The notes: generated by a model not told the origin, from the letters alone. DNA of 64,000 bases from Okapia johnstoni (GCA_024291935.2 CM044326.1:35153948-35217947); one strand, 5' to 3'; counted from the stretch's first letter, positions 1 to 11,155 are shown. Numbers and translations: made by a program.

Positions 1-1336
1 ACCTGGGCTTCATAGCACTGCTCACACGTGAAATTAGGTAACTATGAAAATCTGTCTCCCACTCAAGACTGGACCCTCCACCAAGGCAGAGATGAGATAC
101 ACCTTATTTCTTGCCATCCAGCTTCTTGCATCACAGAAAGGGCCCAATATTTTTTTGAGTACATGAAAAAATGAATGATTAATTCACCAAGCACTTCCGG
201 ATGCCCAGACCTTCTTCTGCGTGAGCGCGACACAAAAAGAAGGCCCCAAACTCAAGAAGTTCAAAGCCCTTTGGGAGAAATTGGTAGTTCATAGTCAACA
301 AGGCAATATGGGCTCTGTCAGCAGTATGGACAAAGGATGACCGAGTGAAAAAGGGAAGTTTGGACAAAGGGATGTGGAAAGTGGGAGGAGAGTGCAGGGG
401 ACTGTGGGAGTGTGAGAGGCAGGTGAGGTCTGTGTTAGGCTGTGAGGTGAGCTCAGCTCATTTACCCGGGAACTCTGGGGAAACGTGGGAACCCGGCTCC
501 TGTACTTGCACACGCTCGCCAGTCAGATCTTATACTCTGGCCCAAGGCCGTCAATGCTTATCGTCCTGCTCACCCTCAGCATTAGGAGGGTCCACCGGCT
601 ACCAATATGGTCTGAACTCCTCTACGGAGGGCCTGGAGTTTAACCAGATGGGAGAGAATTGACCCAGAAGACTCAAAATTAGAGGCCCAGATGCCCACGG
701 TTAGGAAAGAGGATTCGATTCTACTTGTTCAGTCTGCAGTAGAAAGGTCAGTGGTTTGAGCCAACATCAAATCCTTATGAGGGAGATGGCTATATTCCAG
801 GCCAGATGACCAAGTAGCATCATCAGGTTCAAAGGAAGGATGCAGGATGAGGAGTGGGAGATGGAATCCAGGGTCAGGAGCCAGTCAAGACAAGAGAGGA
901 AGAGGAGTGGTCAGTGTTAGATAAACCATGGATACTGAACAAACAATTGCTGGAGGAAAGGAGTGGATGGGAGGGGTAGAGGGAGGGAGGGTGGACTGGG
1001 GGCAAATGCCCCATATGGTGCAAAAGTGCAGTCAACTCACGTTTCTTGTTGTCTGTCCCTGGAAGAGGGCACATTATGCTGCCTGAAAGGTGAGTAGTAT
1101 GGGCTCATCCTAACTGGAATTCTTTAAAAACTCAGTTGAACTCTTCATTCTTCTGGGACAGGGCAATATGGGTACCACATCCATTTGGGAGATTTTTAAT
1201 GAATGCAGGTGACACCATCTATTACAGCTCCTTAGTAATTTCTAAGGCATCTCTTCCCTCCCTGGTACAGCATTATATACAGGACAGGTATTATATTAGG
1301 TAAGAAGAACCTCATAAGCTTTTGTTAGATAACGCT
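1..1336. other. GA-rich single-copy sequence outside the array
   Basis: Purine-rich, richer in G than the AT-rich array. No array exon, snoRNA or recognisable transposon. A gtgagttg donor-like site near 1036 has no supporting exon. Confidence 0.5.
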
Positions 1337-1536
1337 GGGCTTCCCAGGTGTCTGCTAGTGGTAAAGAATCTGCCTACCAATGCAGGAGATGCAAGAGACT
1401 TGGGCTTGATCCCTGGGTCAGGAAGATCCCCTGGAGGAGGGCATGACAACCCATTGCAGTATTCTTGCCTAGAGCATCCCATGAACAGAAGAGCCTGGCG
1501 GACTACAGTCCATGGGGTACACAACTGTATGACTGA

Positions 1537-1537
<1 letters not shown>
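1337..1537 (+). mobile_element. Bov-tA SINE
   Basis: Forward SINE with tRNA-derived head (gggcttcccaggtgtctgct) and a CA-repeat tail. Confidence 0.93.

Positions 1538-1572
<35 letters not shown>
1538..1572. repeat. (CA)n tail
   Basis: About seventeen ac repeats, the simple tail of the SINE just before it. Confidence 0.95.
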
Positions 1573-1574
<2 letters not shown>

Positions 1575-2044
1575 TTAATTCTCAGGACAATCCAGCCAGG
1601 GAGGTATCATTATCCTTGTCTAACAGGTGATGGTGAGGCTGGAAGTCGAGGGTGCTCCCCGTCTAACCCACTGTCCCGCAGCTGGAAAGCAGGAGGAAGA
1701 GGAGGAGTGGCCCCTCGCTGGAGGCACAAAAACAAAACTGTGTTATTTTCGATCTCCTGTCTTGGCAGAGGCCGGGGCAGCTTTCGGGAAGACCCAGGGC
1801 CTCCATCCCACCAGTCCGAGCCAACGTTGCCCAAGGATGGGCCGAGGTCCAAGGTAGTCGGAACTGCCAGGATCCTGTCTCACTGTCTGGCACTGGACAC
1901 AGGAAGCTGGACTCAAGGGAGAATTTGCACTCGGGTGGGCGAAAGCCACAGACCATCTGACACATCGCCACCTCCCCACGGAACAGCTCCCAGCCATTCT
2001 CAGAAGGGCCATCCCGGTTCCACAAAAGCACATGTATTTTTAGC
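1573..2044. other. GC-richer single-copy sequence
   Basis: A short MIR-like stretch (tcattatccttgtctaacag) at about 1607-1626, otherwise unrecognised. No coding potential supported. Confidence 0.45.
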
Positions 2045-2200
2045 TCTTCGTTCATTCATTCAGCAGTAATTTCCTGGGCACCTCCTAAGCTCAGGCTGGG
2101 AAGGCCCTGGGGAGACAGAGAAGAATCTGACCTAGTTCTTGGCTGTCGGGCAGGTCAGCCTGGTGGAGAATTGTAAACAAATGCTTGTGAGCGGAGGAGG
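2045..2200 (+). mobile_element. Probable LINE-2 3' fragment
   Basis: ttcattcattcagcagtaat followed by gggcacctcctaagctcagg and a tggggagacagagaag run resembles the L2 3' end consensus. Old and diverged. Confidence 0.5.
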
Positions 2201-2289
2201 ATGGGTAGCCCCGGGCATTTAGCATGTGCCCTGAGGCCGGGGTGTGGCTGAGCGGTTGGGGCAGGAAGCCCAGTGGGACCTGCCCCACT

Positions 2290-2830
2290 CACCGCCTCAT
2301 ACACGGGTCACTGACTTGCTCCCTCATTTACTGACCCGTCCACTGATTCACTCTTCCATTCACAGAGCGCTGCGTTTATTCTTGGATGACATACTCATTC
2401 ACTGAGTCATTTACTCACTCAGTAATTATCCTTTCCTTCGGTAGCTCTAATATATGCATTCCCCCATCCATTTGCCTACTCACTCCCTCATTAATTTGTG
2501 CCATGCACTGACTTATGTACTCATCAGTTAAATTATTCAACTTTGTCCTCTTTTACTGACTTTATTCCCTCACTCATTTTCTGACTTATCAGTTAATTCA
2601 TTTGGTTCCTCATCGACCCACTGGCTAATTCATCCCCTTATTAACTAACTTCTACTAAACCATTCATTGATAAACTCGTTCTGGAATCCATTTATTAATT
2701 CACTCATCTTTCACTTGTTGGACCACTGACCTACTAGTCTTTCCTTCATTCCCTCCTTGACCTATTTGTCACTCACCATCCACCTCTTGACAATTTCACC
2801 TACACAGAGACTCACCCACTCAAGAATGTA
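2290..2830. repeat. Decayed TCATTCAC-like simple repeat
   Basis: About 540 bp in which ttcattcactc, catttactcactc and similar words recur irregularly. It looks like an old simple-repeat or minisatellite tract that has drifted. Confidence 0.7.
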
Positions 2831-3301
2831 ACAAACCAGGGATTCGGTCACTGGCTCAGGTATCTTCTCTTTTATAAAGCATGTGATATGTAAGCTGAGG
2901 TCCTGCTTTCTGTGCTTTTGGAAAACCCATGTACTTGCCCTTGCATTGAATTATTATATTTATCAGTAATCCCACCTAATCCCAAAGAGTTACCTGATGG
3001 CTGGAACTAGATCTGATTTAGATATGAATGCCACAGCTAATACAGAGCCTGACATGGATTTGGATCTATACTGGCTGAGCTGAAATTACTACCCTAGTAT
3101 CAGTTATTTTTGCACTCTCTCAGATACCAAGTGCCAGAAAAATTTTAAAATATGGGGTATAGGGACCTCCTGCAATAACCTTCAATTAGGTCACTAATAT
3201 TTGCCCTGAGATAGGGTAAAAAAAAATTCAAGCAAGCGGTATGCAAGATATCCAAATAATTTCAATGCAACATGCAGAGTATAAGTGTGTACTGCGCTGT
3301 C
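2831..3301. other. Single-copy intergenic sequence
   Basis: No snoRNA, exon or transposon recognised. Confidence 0.5.
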
Positions 3302-3585
3302 CTGTGTTTAGTCGCTGCATCGTGTCCGACTCTTTGCGACCCCACAGACTACAGCCCGTCAGGCTCCTCTGTCCATGGGATTCTCCAGGCAAGAATGTTG
3401 GAGTGGGTTGCCATGCCCTCCTCCAGCGGATCTTCCCAACCCAGGGATCGAAGCCAGGTCTCCTGCATTGCAGGCAGATTCTTTACCATCTGAGCCACCA
3501 GGAAAGCCCAGGAATAGTGGAGTGAATAGCCTATTCCTCTTGCATTGCAGGTGGATTCTTTACCAGCTGAGTTACCCAGGAAGCC
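3302..3585 (-). mobile_element. Bov-tA SINE with doubled head
   Basis: Reverse SINE to ccaccaggaaagccca at 3510, followed by a second tRNA-derived head ending tgagttacccaggaagcc. Confidence 0.92.
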
Positions 3586-3823
3586 TGAACTACATACTAT
3601 GTAGTATTAAAACAAATATCTTTTAAAATGTTTTATTGTAATGTAGAATGTAATAATCATAATCCTTGTTTCAAAATACATTTTCACCACTGGTCCTCTT
3701 CTTACTTAGTTTTTCATAGATTTAACTCACTAAAATATAAGAGTGAACACTACGAATATTTTAACTTCTATGTCCTCACTATACACAGAATTAATATTGA
3801 TAGATTAAATCTTCTTGGTTAAA

Positions 3824-3888
3824 TGGATCTCAGAGAAGCAAAACTGGGTCAATCGCGATTTTTATTTCATAAAATTTTATCATTGGAA
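3824..3888 (-). pseudogene. SNORD113-like relic
   Basis: Box D complement tcag is at 3830-3833 in tggatctcagag and near box C ATGATAA at 3877-3883. The aaactgggtcaatc segment recalls the SNORD113 interior. Length is about 65 nt. A weaker end-like fragment lies at about 3680-3697 (ttcaccactggtcc). Confidence 0.4.
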
Positions 3889-4011
3889 TACTCTTGGTCA
3901 TTTTAATTTTCTTTATATATGAATTTTACTTATTTATTAATTTAGTCAGGTACTCATTTTCAAAAATAAGATCAATAGCAAAGAATCTGCTTCTAAACAA
4001 AAGGGAAGTAG

Positions 4012-4205
4012 GAATTTGCTGTATGAGGCAGGGAGCTCAAACTTGGTGCTCTGTGACAACCTGGAGGTGTGGGACTGAGGGGGAGATGGGAGGGAGGGCA
4101 AAGAGGAAGGGCGCATACGGCTGATTCACGCTGACAAATGGCAGAAACCAACACAATATTGTAAATCAATTATCCTCCATTAAAAATAAATTAATAAAAA
4201 AATAA
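4012..4205 (+). mobile_element. L1 3' end with poly-A
   Basis: Forward L1 3' end: gacaacctggaggtgtggga, then caatattgtaaatcaattat and an A-rich tail. Confidence 0.85.
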
Positions 4206-4323
4206 GCAAGAGGGTAAACTTTGACTATTCAGTCTCTCTGTGTACCCCTTAAACAGAACGGTAAAACAGTTGAATTAAACAAATTCTTGTTTCGTGAATA
4301 ATCACGTCACTGGTCTGAGTGGC

Positions 4324-4409
4324 CACTGTGATTTCACGAGCATGTTTATCTTTAGTTTGTTTAATTCACTGTGATTTCACGAGCATGTTAATCTTTAGTT
4401 TGTTTAATT
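4324..4409. repeat. 43-bp tandem duplication
   Basis: Two adjacent 43-bp copies starting cactgtgatttcacgagcat (4324-4366 and 4367-4409) differ by one base, so the duplication is recent. Confidence 0.95.
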
Positions 4410-4710
4410 ATTTATAGCCCAAGGGAAGCACAACCAACCCAAGAAGAGTATCTTTGACTAAGTCTAGAATTCATCTATGCCCTTTTTACTCTAAGAGGTA
4501 GCATTAAATCTATTTTCTAATGAAAATTTTTTTTTTCCTTTTGTAAAATGAATCAACCATGATGTTTCTCAGACAAATTCTTATCCTTGGTGCTAGCATA
4601 ATCTTGCATTTCTTTTATAACTGCATGAACCCATCTATTTTTAAAGAATATACTCATCACCCATAAACAAAAGGACCAAACCAAGAATAAAAACTTAATC
4701 TCATCCTTAC

Positions 4711-4797
4711 TTTGATCTCTATTCTCCTCGACCACACAGGAAACAGTTAAGATCATCATCATTAAATAGTAACTAAAACAGCCAAGGTGCAGCCATT
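4711..4797 (-). ncRNA. MEG8: Last recognisable host lncRNA exon
   Basis: Donor gtaaggatg and acceptor ttgtgccccag/aatggctg. 87 nt. It is the most 3' exon of the array type in this window. Confidence 0.55.
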
Positions 4798-5277
4798 CTG
4801 GGGCACAAAACAGACGAAACACAGAATAACATACGCTGGTCCTGGCTCATATTGTACACTCATTCACTTAGTTACCCATTTTTTTAGTCCTAACTTTTTC
4901 TTTCATGAATCAGAGCCACTTCAAACTAAGAGAAGGACATACATTTAGCTTAGCTGTTTCTCACAAAAACCGGTAACAACTGTGTCTTCTTAATGGACCA
5001 ACGTACGTCAGATTGAGTGAAGTAATTATATTTCAGAACTAAGATTTCAAACTGAACTGAAACTAACTTGAGAACTGAAGTGATTATATTTCTCGTTTTA
5101 TAAATATCCTCCAAGTTGGTCTGTGTTTTGACCTCTCTTTTCTTTTCAATATATTTATTGAGCCATTCATTTATTTACACGTAGTATAAAGCCAGTATCT
5201 ATGAAGCTTCTCAACTAGATTCTCAAACATCCTGAGATGATTAACCCAAAAGTCATACACTAATTCTCTTCTCACCA

Positions 5278-5350
5278 TGGACCTCAGTGGCTCCAAAAAT
5301 GATTGATCATAATTTTCATTCAGATGCATTCCATTCACATCATTGGTCCA
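5278..5350 (-). ncRNA. C/D-box snoRNA-like, box C variant
   Basis: Perfect stem TGGACC/GGTCCA and box D at 5284-5287. Box C reads ATGATGT. Same subtype as 42565 (gatcataattttcattcaga, gcattccattc). The exon lies 480 nt downstream. Confidence 0.58.
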
Positions 5351-5553
5351 GGTGTGGTCCTTCAGCATTTAACTTGAACAATTTTTAGATGGTGCGATGA
5401 ACAGCCATGAATCCACTGTCCTACTCAACTAATGGAGTCCTGACTTCCTAAATGAGTAACATTCTAGATCATCATCAAGAGAGGAATGGGACAGATGTAA
5501 AAGAGGACATGTCAGTTTTGAAATGAATGGGAAAGCTCAGGGTTTTTTTCCCT

Positions 5554-5623
5554 CGTATCTCATTTGTGCTAAATTGCGTTAATCATAAACTTTGGCTCAT
5601 AACACATTCTCACCATAGGTCTA
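5554..5623 (-). pseudogene. SNORD-like relic
   Basis: Worn copy ending ctcaccataggtcta (TATGGTGAG). Interior tggctcataacacattctca is like the relic at 58781. Confidence 0.35.
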
Positions 5624-5718
5624 TGCATGGCATTTAAGTTTAATTACATTTATTCTGTTTTAATGATACAGTGGAAACCCACAAACTAACCACCCAAACC
5701 AAGAACTTTATTACTCAC

Positions 5719-5798
5719 ACGGCATGGTGTGCTCCCTCCCCAGAGGGCAAAGTTCTTCATGGCTGGAGAGTAACTTAACGAGCTGTCATCCATCCATC
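5719..5798 (-). ncRNA. MEG8: Host lncRNA exon
   Basis: Donor gtgagtaat and acceptor cattccacag/gatggatg. 80 nt. Confidence 0.52.
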
Positions 5799-6082
5799 CT
5801 GTGGAATGAAAAGATGTTGACAAATGAAAATGCCTGGATTTGGGTTTTAATTTAGTGAACACTAGGTAACCATGACAACAATTGATTGTAAACAATTATT
5901 TATACTACATTCTTATCTCTGGCTCTATGAATGAATGGACCTATTAATTAATGTAGTCAGTTCATTTTAATAGCATAATAAGCACCCTTAAATGAGCCAC
6001 CCAACATAAGAACTATGAATCTTGCAGACAAGAGACTCTCAGCCCTTTACCGACATTGATAAAAGGTTAGAATTTCATTTTG

Positions 6083-6155
6083 TAAAAGGTGCCTATTATG
6101 TTGAATCAGATTCATCATGAACCTCGGTTGACAACACAGTCTTATCATTGGTCCT
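6083..6155 (-). pseudogene. SNORD-like relic
   Basis: Terminal ttggtcct and box C ATGATAA are seen. No box D. Confidence 0.35.
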
Positions 6156-6425
6156 TGCGTGATCTTCTTTGGTTATATCCTGTCCTTCCTTTTTTTCAAC
6201 TGTTCGACTTGCAAAAACCAGGAGTCACTATCAGATAGGCAAGCCATCTGCATGGTGCTCTGGGTGAAAACAAATCTGCTTGCTCTATGATGGACTAAAA
6301 TCCCACTACCCAAGGTACAAAGTAGTGAGAGGAACAGCCATCAAATTATCCCATGCTTTCAAAGCACACGCTGACTGTCCTAAACAGCTTCCCCCAGTGA
6401 AGACAAGAACTTGGCTATTACTCAC

Positions 6426-6479
6426 CTTGAACCATGAAGGTCTTGATCTTTACAGAATGATTAGTAGTTCATGTCCATT
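6426..6479 (-). ncRNA. MEG8: Host lncRNA exon, short
   Basis: Donor caag/gtgagtaat and acceptor ttcttcacag/aatggac, both strong. 54 nt. Confidence 0.58.
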
Positions 6480-6821
6480 CTGTGAAGAACAAAGCAAATA
6501 GCAAAAAAAGGGGGGGATGGGGGGAGGAGAAATGAATAGGCATTCTTCTATAAATTAAAATATTAAATGCAATAACAGAATATCTCTCGTCCCCAAAAAG
6601 GGAAATGTGGAAAGGAAAAAAATTCTTTTCACTGATTCATGTTTTCCCCTTGATTGACTTGCTATTTAGGTTTTGACTAACGTACTTCATTATTCATTTC
6701 CATTTCTCTTAATAAACTAGAACTCACCACTGATGGAGGGCAAGAACACTGACTGTGACTCTTCTCTGTCTAAATGACCTTACCCCAAACAGGAAACTAC
6801 TCTGGTTTATTTATTTATTTA

Positions 6822-6926
6822 TGAACCTCAGGGTTCTAGGATGATATTTTAAAATGTACAACTCGACAGTTGTATTGACTGGTTACAGCCTAATCCTTGA
6901 TGTGTAATTCATTCTCATCTCTGGTC
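6822..6926 (-). pseudogene. Long SNORD-like relic
   Basis: Box D side tgaacctcagggttc is kept (tcag at 6828-6831) and the other end reads ctcatctctggtct (box C GAGATGA). About 105 nt, elongated like 8534. Confidence 0.35.
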
Positions 6927-7014
6927 TTTTAAAATTTTGTGTCCAGATGTAGCCTTTTATCCATTGTTCTGTAATACAACAGACTACCCGGCCAAGGATG
7001 AAAACTCTGGTTAC

Positions 7015-7085
7015 CACTTATACAGGCCTACAGGCTGCCTATCCAGAGACTCCCCAGCCGTGACATTTACCTATGAGGAGCCACT
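7015..7085 (-). pseudogene. Probable degenerate host exon
   Basis: Acceptor tgctccccag/agtggc is plausible. The donor gtaaccaga is weak. Confidence 0.35.
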
Positions 7086-7274
7086 CTGGGGAGCACAAAA
7101 CAAATATTAAAAAGAATGAAACAGCCTAGATTTTGGCTTTGCTCTAATACACTAATGGATGCAGAGTGAGAAAGTTTAGATTAATCTGAAAACTTTGGCT
7201 GCGCCACTAGCTTCAGTTGGCAGAAAGTTAACCCCTCTTTTAATCTAATTAGTTCAATGATAAATTTTTTAAAC

Positions 7275-7470
7275 ATTTTTTTAAGATTCTTTTGGATGTG
7301 GACTATATTTTAAAGTCTTTATTGAATTTGTTACAATATTGCTTCTGTTGTTTAGGTTCTGATTTTTTGACCATGAGGCATGAGGAATCTTAGCTCCTCA
7401 ACCAGGGATCAAAACCACACCCCTTGCATTGGAAAGTGAAGTCTTAACCACTGGACCACCAGGGAAGTCA
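7275..7470 (-). mobile_element. CHR-type tRNA SINE
   Basis: Reverse copy with gaccatgaggcatgaggaat and the head ccactggaccaccagggaag. Confidence 0.85.
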
Positions 7471-8346
7471 CTCAATATTCTTACCAGAACAAGCAAGAGA
7501 CAGAATTTCTTCTCTAAGAGGGACATCATCTGAGTGGAACTGGTTAAATCATAATTATTTCAAGACACGCTCATTACAGGCCCACGCTTTGTCCCTTTGA
7601 GTGACTGATTGTCATTAACTTATTCATTTATGCTCTCTAATGATAAAACTGCACACGCTCAGCGCCATAGCATGAATAATACTAACACATGCGCAGTTCG
7701 TTGCTCATTACCAAACTGATAACAGACAGTGTAACTCTGTAATGGAATTCTGCGAGCACAATAGCTTGTGCTGCCTAACAAACTTTTATCAGTGTCCTTC
7801 TTTAATTTAAACAGTGCTTAATCTTTTATTTAATTTTATAAACATGCTTCCTAATTAGTAATAAAACAAATAACCAGTAGACCAAAGACATCCTGGAACG
7901 TGAAACTGACAATTCACGCAATTGTCTCTATGTTTTGCATTCTGCAAGATAAGCAATGTGAATTCTAACTCCTCAAAAATAAGTTAATAATACGTGCTCC
8001 ATTACGTATGCAATCATTGCTCTAGGCCTGGCCACGTTTTTATTCACTTATTCCTACTGGCTAAACCGTCATGAAGTAATTCACTTATACTAATATAATC
8101 ATTATCCGTGACCCAAAAAAGCCCCAAAACAGGATAATCAAAGACCTAAGATCTACCTATCAAATCATCTCCCAGAAATGAGATCTGTTTCTTGAATTGA
8201 CCTCAGTGCTTCATACATGGATGCCTTGACACAATTTGGCCAATCAACCCAGTTGCCTGGCTTTGATTATATTTCCTACTTCTTAACAATGCACTGACCA
8301 TGATCAACCAACCAAACTAAGACATGAACTTTTAACTATGACTCGC

Positions 8347-8424
8347 ACTGGTCTCCGTGCTCCTAAGACAAGAGTGAGTTTGGGGCCATGGCAGAATGCT
8401 AAAATCAGTGCAGGAGTGATTGTT
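8347..8424 (-). ncRNA. MEG8: Host lncRNA exon with GC donor
   Basis: Acceptor gctgctcag/aacaatc. The donor is gcgagtcat, a GC-AG type. 78 nt, 109 nt from the long copy at 8534. Confidence 0.5.
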
Positions 8425-8533
8425 CTGAGCAGCACAAAAAAGAGCAAAAAATAAAGTTTGAGACCTTCTATCTATTGGTTGTTTGCATTTCACCTTTCCT
8501 AGACTCAATCATTTAATATTCATTAGTTTACAG

Positions 8534-8644
8534 TGAACCTCAGAGTTCATGGATGCAATAGTCCCATTTTTGCTTCATTCATAACTATGTATACTATGTA
8601 TACCGATCAAATCTCATATGCCGCCAGTCATCATTAATGACCCA
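8534..8644 (-). ncRNA. Long C/D snoRNA-like copy
   Basis: Box D complement tcag is at 8540-8543 and box C ATGATGA at 8628-8634. Outer ends TGGGTC/GGTTCA pair in part. It is 111 nt instead of about 72 because of extra sequence between the guide regions. Could be an elongated active form or a relic. Confidence 0.45.
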
Positions 8645-8800
8645 CGTTAGACCCTCACTTTATTCATTTGTGTTACATTTGTATCAGTTAAATCATTCAC
8701 CATGGACATTAATAAAAATCACATTATTTAAGAAAATACACCAATGAGATCCTTAAATATTCTTGAACTCTGTCTAAAGAAGCTTTTCCCATATACACTA

Positions 8801-8884
8801 CGTGTGTGTGTGTGTATGTGTGCTTAGTCGCTCAGCCATGTTCAACTCATTGTGACCCCGTGGACTGTAGCCCACCAGGCTCGT
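8801..8884 (-). mobile_element. (TG)n plus Bov-A SINE fragment
   Basis: A short tg tract at 8801-8820 precedes a truncated SINE (gtggactgtagcccaccagg). Confidence 0.85.
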
Positions 8885-8939
8885 CTTTACTCAAACAATA
8901 ACTGAAACCAAAATAAGATCGTTGGTTACTGTTACTCAC

Positions 8940-9013
8940 CATATTCTCTTTCCTAACGTAGGCAACATAATCGTGACCAAGACAGAACCCAAGATCAGCT
9001 TGGTGCATCCACA
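8940..9013 (-). ncRNA. MEG8: Host lncRNA exon
   Basis: Donor gtgagtaac and acceptor actcttag/tgtggatg. 74 nt, 479 nt from the snoRNA at 9493. Confidence 0.58.
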
Positions 9014-9492
9014 CTAAGAGTACCAAGTACACATAATGATAAACAAGCTGAGACATTCTCCTCTCCCCACTGATGCACAATTGCCATTCTCCATGTATGG
9101 AGTCATTTAAGTGTTTATTAATTCATAGTAATTTTTATTTTATTTTCAATACAATAAACATCAAACATGCAACTGACTCAGGGCAATTACTGGTTACTAC
9201 TTATCACTGAAAATATGCTTAATTTATGTCATAATATATTTAGCCCATTTTATTATCTATTTCAATATATATTAATATTCATTTTCCTGACTAAATATTT
9301 TATTAATGAACAATGTTTCACCCTCTTCATCTTTATTCATTTATACATTTGCTAATTTATTCTGCCATTGATTCATTTATAATTATATTTTTAAAATTCA
9401 TGAGCACAAAGGCCAGGAAAGAGATCACTGTATAATATTGAAATCTATCTACAGTCATTTAAAATATGTTGGATAGACGAGTTCTTTTGCAT

Positions 9493-9562
9493 TGGACCTC
9501 AGACTTCTGGACACATAGAATTCATTGTATGTGATTCACACACCAGACATCATCATTAGACC
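9493..9562 (-). ncRNA. SNORD114: C/D-box snoRNA, SNORD114 family
   Basis: Box D is at 9499-9502 and box C ATGATGA at 9550-9556. Terminal stem CGGTCT/GGTCCA is only partly paired. It is the last copy with both boxes intact and normal length in transcript order. Confidence 0.8.
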
Positions 9563-9620
9563 GTGACAAGTCAGCTTTCTCTTCATTAGCATCTAATTTG
9601 TTTATTAATTCATTAATAAG

Positions 9621-9750
9621 GAAAGTGAAAGTAAAAGTCACTCAGTCGTGTCCAACTTTTTGCGACCCCATGGACTATACAGTCCATGGAATTCTCCTGG
9701 TCAGAATACTGGAGTGGGTACTCATGCCCTCCTCCAGGGGATCTTCCCAG
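9621..9750 (-). mobile_element. Bov-tA SINE fragment
   Basis: Reverse fragment (gtgaaagtaaaagtcactca to ccaggggatcttccc). Confidence 0.9.
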
Positions 9751-9832
9751 TAATACCATTCCTCCTCATACATTGCTGACCTTAGTTGAAAGGGCCAGTT
9801 GAAGCAGAGACAATAAACTAGAATCTTTCATG

Positions 9833-9896
9833 TTGGACCATGTTTCAGACACACACATATGTGATTCATGCATCAACATGGGTCATGATTGATCTA
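9833..9896 (-). pseudogene. SNORD114 relic
   Basis: Body cagacacacacatatgtgat remains. Box D (accatgt) and box C (CAATCATGAC) are lost. Confidence 0.42.
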
Positions 9897-10008
9897 ATAT
9901 TGCCCCCTCCTTTTTTCAATGATTTCTATAGCTTTATTGATCAAATAATTATTTCAGTAATAATAATTTTTAATGTTATGATCCACAAAATTTCAAGAAT
10001 ACTTTTTG

Positions 10009-10063
10009 TGTCCCATGGGGTCGCAAAGAGTCGGACATGACTGAGCGACTGAACTGAACTGAA
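10009..10063 (+). mobile_element. BovB/SINE 3' tail
   Basis: gtcccatggggtcgcaaaga then the repeated gaact tail. Confidence 0.85.
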
Positions 10064-10277
10064 TCTATATATAGAATTATTTTCACAATGATATGTCTTT
10101 TATTAATTATCCTCAGTTTTTCTTATATACTTCATTATAAGTATATAATATAATATAATGTTAACCCTATGCCATATTTATCAGTAAGGTAGAGCTGCAT
10201 TCTCTAAATATATTTCACACTTTTAAATGAATAACTTGAAAAAAACAGAAACCGAAAGCAACTTTACTATTACTCAC

Positions 10278-10345
10278 ATTAATCTCTGTATTCCTATTAT
10301 ATACAGGCAGCCAGAGAGCTCATGACGGTGGAAGATGCATCTGTT
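10278..10345 (-). ncRNA. MEG8: Host lncRNA exon
   Basis: Donor gtgagtaat and acceptor cgcttctcag/aacagatg. 68 nt. Confidence 0.6.
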
Positions 10346-10520
10346 CTGAGAAGCGCAGCAGAGAGCAGACAGTAAAATAAATTATGACACAATCACCATT
10401 TCTGAATACGTATCAATGTTTTCAACTTCATTAATAATACCTTTTTCTATACAACATACATTCCTAATTGGCAATGTTTCATCCTATTGGTTTTTAATGT
10501 ATTTATTCATATATGTCTAA

Positions 10521-10805
10521 TGAAGTGAAAGTTGCTCAGTCGTGTCCAACTCTTGGAATTCTCCAGGCCAGGATACTGGAGTGTGTAGCCTTTCCCTTCT
10601 CCAGGGGATCTTCCCAACCCAGGGAATGAACCCAGGTCTCCCGCATTGCAAGCGGATAATCTACCAGCTGAGCCACAAGGGAAGCCCAAGAATACTGGAG
10701 TGGGTAGCCTATCCCTTCTCCAGCAGATCTCCCCAACCCAGGAATTGAACTGGGGTCTCCTGCATTGCAGGAGGATTCTTTACCAACTGAGCTGTGAGGG
10801 AAGCT
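10521..10805 (-). mobile_element. Bov-tA SINE with doubled head
   Basis: Reverse SINE with two tRNA-derived heads in tandem (ctgagccacaagggaagccc and ctgagctgtgagggaagct). Confidence 0.92.
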
Positions 10806-10953
10806 AATTTCATTATTAAAAACAAATCTAAGGCTATACAAGAATATGATCAATATTGATCATAATCAATACAAGAATATGATCTTTGTATATGTCTCAT
10901 ATCTCTTTACAGAAACAATTTCAACAGAGGAACAGTCTAATTTTGTTCCATGT

Positions 10954-11028
10954 TGCACCTCAGAGTTTCAGACACATATTTTCCCATCGCCCGTGACTCC
11001 TTTATCATCAGTCATCATCACTGGTCCA
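10954..11028 (-). ncRNA. SNORD114: C/D-box snoRNA, SNORD114 family, type B-like
   Basis: Box D is at 10960-10963 and box C GTGATGA at 11015-11021. Stem TGGACC/GGTGCA with one mismatch. The interior (tcgcccgtgactcctttatc) mixes type-B and type-A features. Confidence 0.84.
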
Positions 11029-11089
11029 TGACTGGATCTAGTCCTCTTCATTTGTATGTTTGTACCGATTAAATTATGAATCCATTGAT

Positions 11090-11155
11090 ACAAATAAAAA
11101 TAATACATGAAAATAATAATAATGAAATAATAATGAAAATAATAATAATACATAA
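11090..11155. repeat. AT-rich low-complexity (AAT)n
   Basis: Interrupted aataat runs just above the snoRNA at 10954. Confidence 0.9.

Noticed and set aside
1663..2069. Overlapping frames of 96-130 residues in GC-richer DNA
   Set aside because: Frames overlap on both strands with no splice, Kozak or domain support; expected by chance at this GC content.
1..4700. Start of the miR-379/410 cluster, expected downstream of SNORD114
   Set aside because: No miR-379 or other cluster member hairpin recognised. In human the gap after SNORD114 is tens of kb, so it is probably outside the window.
5461..5480. gatcatcatcaag as a box C complement
   Set aside because: No box D or stem partner within 60-120 bases.
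7525..7600. Possible snoRNA relic (ctgagtggaactgg ... aggcccacgctttgtcc)
   Set aside because: Flank resembles the usual post-snoRNA sequence, but neither box can be placed.
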